Assembly (NCBI GenBank): GCA_029262595.1
Contig: JAJCZB010000065.1
Span: forward strand, 33,752-97,751
From: Candidatus Babelota bacterium
Lineage (GTDB): Bacteria > Babelota > Babeliae > Babelales > Vermiphilaceae
Length of the DNA: 64,000 nucleotides
Direction: 5' to 3'
Under the pieces are notes generated by a model, which was not told the DNA's origin, made no database searches, and was given only the letters and a program-made list of their open reading frames with translations. Within the stretch, counting starts at the first letter, position 1. Each line of letters begins with the position of its first letter. The translations under genes were made by a program, and so were the position numbers. Shown piece after piece: positions 59,404 to 64,000 of this stretch.

Positions 59404-60557
59404 TGAGAGTAGTACTAAGTATTTTAAAATTGATTATAGTTCTTATTTTGCAAGTAGAGTGTCTTTTTGCTACACCGTACAAACAATATGAAAAAATTTA
59501 TCTGTATGGCGAGCATGGACAGCACTTTGAAACGGTAGAAACGGCGCTTCGAGCTTTTAATGTTGACTATGAAGTAATCAAAACATTGTCTCCACATAGC
59601 AAAAGGCTACATATTATTGTTGATGCGTTGGGTATTAATAAAAGCATGCTACCATCAAAGTACATTGTCTATCAGACGCATGACTTGAATAATACGCGAC
59701 TTGCATATCAAATAAAACAGCTTGAGCATGAGTACATAAAAACATTAAAGGGTGCAATTGCAGTTTGGGATTACGATAGAAAAAATATTCAAAGTTATAG
59801 TGCTATTGTTCCACATTATTATTATTTTCCTAGAAGCTATGAATATACCGATCCGGTGATACTTCCATGTTTTTTGCCTTCAGCGATTTTGTCTACATAT
59901 AAAGAATTATTAGCTTATAGCAATCAGGTTGATACAGAAATATCAAGTTTGATCCCGATGCTTTTTTTTCACAGCTATGTTGAAAATCCGAAATTATTGA
60001 TGGAGGCTGGAGTATGCTTTGGATATTCTACTCAGGCGTTCGTTAAGGCGTCTGATTTGTGTGGAACTGAATTGATTGGAATTGACTTTAGTCAAGGTGC
60101 AGCTTCATCGTATGATTGTGTCCAGAACGGTATCTTTGTATGCATGGATGACACATTGTTTCCAAGTTATTTTAATAAGAGTCAATTTAAAAATCGATTG
60201 CTTGATGTTGTATTTATTGATACTAGCCATGAGTATCAGCATACGCTAAAAGAACTGGATGCTTTTCTGCCTCTTTTAGCTCCTCGTGGAACTTTGATGT
60301 TTCATGATGCTAATGTTACTCCCCTCACAGTGAGCGGGCGGCAGGCGTGGTGGCGCATTAATGATACTACTCAATTAATGGGGCCATTGTCTCCACCAAA
60401 CCCGCGAGGAGTTGCACCAGCATTGAGAGAGTTTTTTAAAATTTCGTTTGATGAAACAAAGTATATTAATACTGAGTTTGAATCTCGAGGTGGTTCATGG
60501 CACATGGTGCATTATCCATTTTGTAATGGTTTAACTGTTATTAAACGACTAAAATAA
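59403..60557 (+). CDS. Exported SAM-dependent methyltransferase with extra N-terminal domain
   Basis: A 384-residue protein starting at ATG 59403, which overlaps the upstream stop. Signal peptide residues 1-23 (LSILKLIIVLILQVECLFA). Residues ~24-165 form an unassigned alpha/beta domain (KRLHIIVDALGINKS), and the C-terminal half is a class I methyltransferase of the Methyltransf_24 kind (LLMEAGVCFGYSTQAF as SAM motif I, IGIDFSQGA, VVFIDTSHEYQHTLKELD). Sugar-modifying methyltransferases of this group occur in glycan clusters. Export is unusual because SAM is cytosolic. Confidence 0.7.
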   Translation: MRVVLSILKLIIVLILQVECLFATPYKQYEKIYLYGEHGQHFETVETALRAFNVDYEVIKTLSPHSKRLHIIVDALGINKSMLPSKYIVYQTHDLNNTRLAYQIKQLEHEYIKTLKGAIAVWDYDRKNIQSYSAIVPHYYYFPRSYEYTDPVILPCFLPSAILSTYKELLAYSNQVDTEISSLIPMLFFHSYVENPKLLMEAGVCFGYSTQAFVKASDLCGTELIGIDFSQGAASSYDCVQNGIFVCMDDTLFPSYFNKSQFKNRLLDVVFIDTSHEYQHTLKELDAFLPLLAPRGTLMFHDANVTPLTVSGRQAWWRINDTTQLMGPLSPPNPRGVAPALREFFKISFDETKYINTEFESRGGSWHMVHYPFCNGLTVIKRLK

Positions 60558-60567
60558 TTATCAAAAT

Positions 60568-61248
60568 ATGAATCAAAAGTATTTTTTGATAATTGTTTTT
60601 TTTATTTCTGATTTATATGCCGAAGTGCGAGTTGTTTGTACTGCAGCATTAACCGAAAGTCATTATGACTTTCGGGAAAAACAATATAGAGAAGCTTTCA
60701 CTATATTGAAAAATTATGGTGTCTCTGAAATCTTTATCGTAGAGGCTTTAAAAAAACAAGGCCCAACATTTTTTGAAGAAATTTCTTCTCATGTTTTTTA
60801 TGCAACTGTCAATAATCCATCATTTCAAAATAACGGTATAAATGAAGCGGCTACTTTTTTGGAAGCATTATATTACTTTGATTTTGATGATAAGGATATG
60901 ATTATCAAATTTACAGGAAGGCATCAGCTTACTTCAGACTTCTTGCTACGATTGGTTGAAAATAATTCTGAGTATGATGCTTTTGTTAAGGTGAATTCTG
61001 ATGGAAATGTTTTTACATTGGGATTTGCTATGAGGTGTAAAGATTTAAAAGAAATGTTTGGTTGTATGAATTTTGATGCAATGGGACATATTATGCGACC
61101 GATTGAATATGATGTAGGTGATTATATAAAGTTAAAAATAAGACAAGGAAATTTTAAAGTGTACTACGTCGATAAGCTTTATATGAAAGCTAATATATTT
61201 GGAAGTAGTACTGCTCCAAATGTTGCAGAGCAAATTAAGTATTATTAG
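60568..61248 (+). CDS. Exported protein of unknown function, GT-like
   Basis: A 226-residue product with a short signal peptide (residues 1-18, FLIIVFFISDLYA). RVVCTAALTESHYDFREKQY starts the mature domain, with IKFTGRHQLTSDFLLRL and FTLGFAMRCKDLKEMF later. The TGRxxL motif and overall beta/alpha layout recall GT-A-like glycosyltransferases or related uncharacterised proteins, but I cannot name a family. No ribosome-binding site is obvious, as for the next genes. About 30-37% GC in lines I counted, AT-richer than the housekeeping genes. Confidence 0.55.
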   Translation: MNQKYFLIIVFFISDLYAEVRVVCTAALTESHYDFREKQYREAFTILKNYGVSEIFIVEALKKQGPTFFEEISSHVFYATVNNPSFQNNGINEAATFLEALYYFDFDDKDMIIKFTGRHQLTSDFLLRLVENNSEYDAFVKVNSDGNVFTLGFAMRCKDLKEMFGCMNFDAMGHIMRPIEYDVGDYIKLKIRQGNFKVYYVDKLYMKANIFGSSTAPNVAEQIKYY

Positions 61249-61289
61249 CTATGCCTGTAAATATCTATTATTCAATTATAGGAAAAAAG

Positions 61290-61976
61290 GTGAAAGTTCT
61301 TTTTTTATTATTGAGTTGTTTGATTATAAGTAATACGTATGCAATAGTCGTCGTAAGTATTGGAAAATCTTGCAGTGTTGCAATGGCTCTAAGGCATTTT
61401 AATTTGAGACATGAGGCATATCCTTTTGACTGGATTATTTCGCATTTTACATCTTTATATTACGCACTTGAAGACGATTTTAAACGATTATTACAAGATA
61501 AAGATTTAACAATTCGTGAATATGATCGATACGCAGTTTTGGATTATTATAAGTTTCACTTTGTGCATGATTTTCCTACAGTTTTGCCTAACACTCCTGC
61601 TGCCGAGGCTATTGAGGAAGGCCACATGGCTGGGGGCATTTTGCATGATGATTGGCGTAGCGCTCTCACGTTGGTGCAGGAAAAGTATCAGAGACGAATA
61701 GAAAGACTGAGAAATCTTTTTTCAAGTACAGAAAGAGTATACCTTATTCGACATTTTGATATGACAAAAGAACAAGCGATTAACTTCAGAGATCTTTTGT
61801 ATAGAAAGTACCCTCTGCTTGATTTTGTTTTGGTAGTCATCGATAAAAAAGAAGATATGAAATTAGATTGGAATTTAGAAAGAATCAAAAATATCTACTT
61901 TGATTATTATGAATCCTCAAGTACAAAACCTCAACTATGGGAACCTATCTTTCGATCATTAAATTTGATTGATTGA
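61290..61976 (+). CDS. Exported DUF1796-family protein (putative papain-like cysteine peptidase)
   Basis: A 228-residue product from GTG 61290, preceded by AGGAAAAAAG. An upstream ATG (61251) is in frame but would spoil the signal peptide. Signal peptide residues 1-18 (VLFLLLSCLIISNTYA). The mature start VVVSIGKSCSVAMALRHFN with C28 and AYPFDWIISH matches the DUF1796 signature SLGxxCxxAxxL...PFDW. The family is predicted to be papain-like and is frequent in glycan clusters and giant viruses as I recall. Function unproven. Confidence 0.72.
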   Translation: MKVLFLLLSCLIISNTYAIVVVSIGKSCSVAMALRHFNLRHEAYPFDWIISHFTSLYYALEDDFKRLLQDKDLTIREYDRYAVLDYYKFHFVHDFPTVLPNTPAAEAIEEGHMAGGILHDDWRSALTLVQEKYQRRIERLRNLFSSTERVYLIRHFDMTKEQAINFRDLLYRKYPLLDFVLVVIDKKEDMKLDWNLERIKNIYFDYYESSSTKPQLWEPIFRSLNLID

Positions 61977-61983
61977 AGACAAT

Positions 61984-63120
61984 TTATAATTTGACGATTT
62001 TTTGCCAAAAATATTTTTCAATATCATGTGGATTGGTGAGAGTTGCCCATTCTAAGACTCTATTTCTGAGGAGTTCTGAATACTGTCTGCCGCCTCCCGA
62101 TCCTTTTGGCCCGTGATTTGGATCATCTTTGTCGATGAGGATAATCGAGTTTCCTTGGATGACCATATTATTTGGCATCCAATCAGTTGAAGGGGTATTT
62201 TTTAAGTTTTCAATAGCTTTTAGCACAGTATTCTTTAATGGGTAAGATCCATTATACATTTTGAAGGTTATAAGGTTAATGCCTGGTTGCCACTCTGAGG
62301 TTACAAAAGTATTTGGAGGTGAGTCTGTTTGTTTGATTAATTTTTTTTCAGAAAACGAACTTTCAATAAGATGTGTTTTATTATTTATTCGGGGAGTTAG
62401 CCAATTTCTTTTTTTGAGAAATTTTCTCTGTCCTTTAATGAGATATATTGGACTAACTTTATTGGAGGTGTGACGGGGTGCCTCTGCCAATAATACAGCA
62501 TTGTGACTAAGAAGGTATTCGATAATAGATTTACGTAAATTATTTTCTTCATTAGAGCATATGGTTTCTTGTGGTGGGGTTTCAATAATAATATTGTCAC
62601 CAAGCTCAAGAATAGAATCCAGCAAAAACTGCCAATTAGGCTTAAACCAATGGATAATGTTGAAAGCAAGAACGACATCAAAATGTTCACATTCACTTAA
62701 TTTATGAATATCGCTTGGAATGATCATTTTCTTAAGATGAATGATGTTTGTGAGTGAAGTGTTTTCTTGGCAGACCTGCAAGAGTTGTGTGCCTGTGTGC
62801 GGATAAGAGGGATTGTTTCCTTCAAGCATTACAAAGCTTGAATTTCTAAAATCCCATGCTCCTCGAAACGAGTAATATCCCTGGCTTGCACCAAGATCTA
62901 GCATAGTAAACGGTCGGCTGTATTTATCAAGAATCGTTTTTATGATTTGATAACGAGTTTCGCAATTTTTGTGATTATGGGTAGCTGGCTTGACTATCTC
63001 ATTATTAATGATAATGTCCTGGTATTGCTCAAATCCCAGTTGTGTTATATCAAGGAATGCATTCACCGATAGATTGATCGCCAATAAGGCTAGTAAAGGT
63101 AATAAGCGTGTTTGATTCAC
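61984..63120 (-). CDS. Exported SAM-dependent methyltransferase
   Basis: A 378-residue protein from GTG 63120 with GAGGAGT upstream. Signal peptide residues 1-21 (LLPLLALLAINLSVNA). The methyltransferase domain begins around residue 55, with FTMLDLGASQGYYSFRGA as SAM motif I and VVLAFNIIHWFKPNWQFLLD as motif IV, followed by a C-terminal extension of ~150 residues (GPKGSGGGRQYSELLRNR). It faces the previous gene convergently and the next divergently. Substrate unknown. As in the other island genes, the cytosolic cosubstrate and the signal peptide conflict. Confidence 0.75.
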   Translation of the reverse strand: MNQTRLLPLLALLAINLSVNAFLDITQLGFEQYQDIIINNEIVKPATHNHKNCETRYQIIKTILDKYSRPFTMLDLGASQGYYSFRGAWDFRNSSFVMLEGNNPSYPHTGTQLLQVCQENTSLTNIIHLKKMIIPSDIHKLSECEHFDVVLAFNIIHWFKPNWQFLLDSILELGDNIIIETPPQETICSNEENNLRKSIIEYLLSHNAVLLAEAPRHTSNKVSPIYLIKGQRKFLKKRNWLTPRINNKTHLIESSFSEKKLIKQTDSPPNTFVTSEWQPGINLITFKMYNGSYPLKNTVLKAIENLKNTPSTDWMPNNMVIQGNSIILIDKDDPNHGPKGSGGGRQYSELLRNRVLEWATLTNPHDIEKYFWQKIVKL

Positions 63121-63191
63121 TGGTACTCCTCAATGTTTTCAAAAAAAAAAGTTGCTTTAGACTAAAATTATTTTTAATAATTATCAATGCA

Positions 63192-64000
63192 ATGATTTTC
63201 ATTGGGAATAATAGTCTATTTTCATTTGAAAAAATCACCGTTTTAACTCATCCTGTGGCTAAGCGTGGGACAGTGGAGGGTCATAAAGAAGTCACTCGTA
63301 GTCTTTTGGCAGGACTGAGAGCTCTTAATGTTACTTATAATTATAATCCTTCATTAATTTCAGAGGTTGGTGACGTTATTATTGTGCTTGCAAATACTCA
63401 AGCATTACAGCAAGCCATTGAAATAAAAAAAATGCGGCCGCAGACAACATTGTTAGCTGGCCCGAATTTAGTTGTTTGGCCCATTGATGATGGCGGTGTT
63501 CTTACATCTTCAATCATTGATAGGGTTATTGTACCTTCAGAGCCAACAAGACATATGTATGCAGAAATATCACCTAACATTAAGAATCGCATCGGTATCT
63601 GGTACGCAGGAATTGATGCAGAGCAATGGAGTCCACGAGCTCTTGAAAAAGGGAGGCAGGTTTTGCTGTATTGGAAAAATCAACAAGAGGGACCATCATT
63701 AAAAAATCAAGTGCTAGATCTTTTGCGAAAATATCAATGGGACCCTATTCTCATTGAATATGGAAAATATTCTTTTCAACAATACAGGAATGTTTTGGAT
63801 AGAGTAAAGTTTGGAATTTTCCTAAGCCGTTCAGAATCTCAAGGTATAGCACTGGCAGAAGCTTGGGGGATGGATGTCGTTACATTGCCCTGGAATCCTC
63901 AATATAGAGAAAATAGAGGAAGGGTTTATTCGGCAGTTTCTTCATGTCCTTACTTATCAAGTTTTACGGGCAGAGATTGGCAAAATATACAAGAATTGGA
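63192..64000 (+). CDS. GT-B glycosyltransferase (GT4-like), partial at window end
   Basis: An open frame from ATG 63192 to the window edge (269+ codons). Residues ITVLTHPVAKRGTVEGHKE begin a Rossmann fold. The C-terminal part has LLYWKNQQEG and SRSESQGIALAEAWG, which holds the E-x7-E motif of retaining GT4-type enzymes. The annotated ATG has no ribosome-binding site, and the frame upstream stays open with a signal-like hydrophobic run (LKLFLIIINAMIFIG). An ATG at 63133 would supply the missing basic N-terminus if a run of ten A (63141-63150) were one base longer, so a frameshift or slippage is suspected. The C-terminus lies outside the window. Confidence 0.72.
   Translation, partial: MIFIGNNSLFSFEKITVLTHPVAKRGTVEGHKEVTRSLLAGLRALNVTYNYNPSLISEVGDVIIVLANTQALQQAIEIKKMRPQTTLLAGPNLVVWPIDDGGVLTSSIIDRVIVPSEPTRHMYAEISPNIKNRIGIWYAGIDAEQWSPRALEKGRQVLLYWKNQQEGPSLKNQVLDLLRKYQWDPILIEYGKYSFQQYRNVLDRVKFGIFLSRSESQGIALAEAWGMDVVTLPWNPQYRENRGRVYSAVSSCPYLSSFTGRDWQNIQEL

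Noticed and set aside
1..64000. tRNA, rRNA, CRISPR arrays
   Set aside because: I scanned intergenic regions for T-loop-like GGTTCGA sequences, rRNA-like stretches and regularly spaced direct repeats and found none that hold up; TTCGAA occurrences are in genes or in the palindromic elements.

Overview
The window looks like a bacterial chromosome segment from an intracellular or host-dependent lineage, most plausibly Candidatus Dependentiae (TM6/Babeliae). This is inferred from gene content, not from a marker-gene match. The reasons are an unusually dense set of small unrecognised proteins with N-terminal signal peptides, ankyrin-type proteins, an exported PLC-like enzyme, a Fic protein, a class Ic (Chlamydia-type) ribonucleotide reductase, a eukaryote/giant-virus-like nucleotide-sugar enzyme, many single-copy housekeeping genes outside canonical operons, and a family of short palindromic repeats. 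A cell envelope with peptidoglycan and lipoproteins is indicated by murE (with the DNPR motif of meso-DAP ligases), mraY, a NamZ-type muramidase, lgt and several lipoboxes. I see no rRNA, tRNA, CRISPR array, transposase or phage module.

Layout. 1-7.2 kb: small secreted proteins, rsmE, a membrane-anchored ankyrin-like protein, then tsaB with a 59-aa zinc ribbon and ruvX on the minus strand, then an AGCS amino-acid symporter followed by murE. 7.2-10.2 kb: short secreted proteins, an exported PLC-like protein, and a duplicated leader/signal-peptide/terminator cassette, one copy of which has no cargo. 10.4-18.5 kb: a K+-dependent-type membrane pyrophosphatase, a NamZ-type muramidase, an exported thioredoxin with an unusual amphipathic tail, and nrdAB. 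18.6-22.4 kb: secreted proteins, a thioredoxin lipoprotein beside a MauE/DoxX-like membrane protein, glucokinase and a lipoprotein. 22.7-26.3 kb: a tight pgi-zwf-gnd operon. With glk and tkt (37.4 kb) this gives glucose phosphorylation, the oxidative pentose phosphate branch and NAD(P)H supply.

27.4-33.3 kb is a tandem array of seven related Ala-rich secreted/membrane proteins. The last copy is interrupted by a single in-frame TAA and carries a ubiquitin-interacting-motif-like segment. 33.3-43.5 kb is a mixed accessory stretch: a DJ-1/PfpI protein, a ComEC remnant, Fic, small secreted proteins, a transketolase with a 207-bp palindromic element inserted in frame, an ankyrin pseudogene next to its intact paralogue, two tandem alpha/beta hydrolases and two short membrane peptides. 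43.5-52.3 kb is a long minus-strand housekeeping operon, mnmG-lgt-dnaG-rpoD-CNNM/CorC-secreted protein. Its sigma factor has a 150-residue histone-H1-like tail. 52.4-57.3 kb holds two paralogous secreted proteins, mraY, an APC permease and a LysE-type exporter.

The most striking region is 57.4-64.0 kb, an AT-richer island of seven consecutive genes: two short-chain-dehydrogenase nucleotide-sugar enzymes, two SAM methyltransferases, a DUF1796 protein, a GT-like protein and a GT-B glycosyltransferase. Nearly all begin with a clear signal peptide, although their expected substrates are cytosolic. The 58486-59403 product closely resembles the plant/giant-virus UDP-rhamnose epimerase-reductase. 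I propose this as an exported sugar-modification toolkit, possibly acting in the host, and the best candidate for an undescribed system here.
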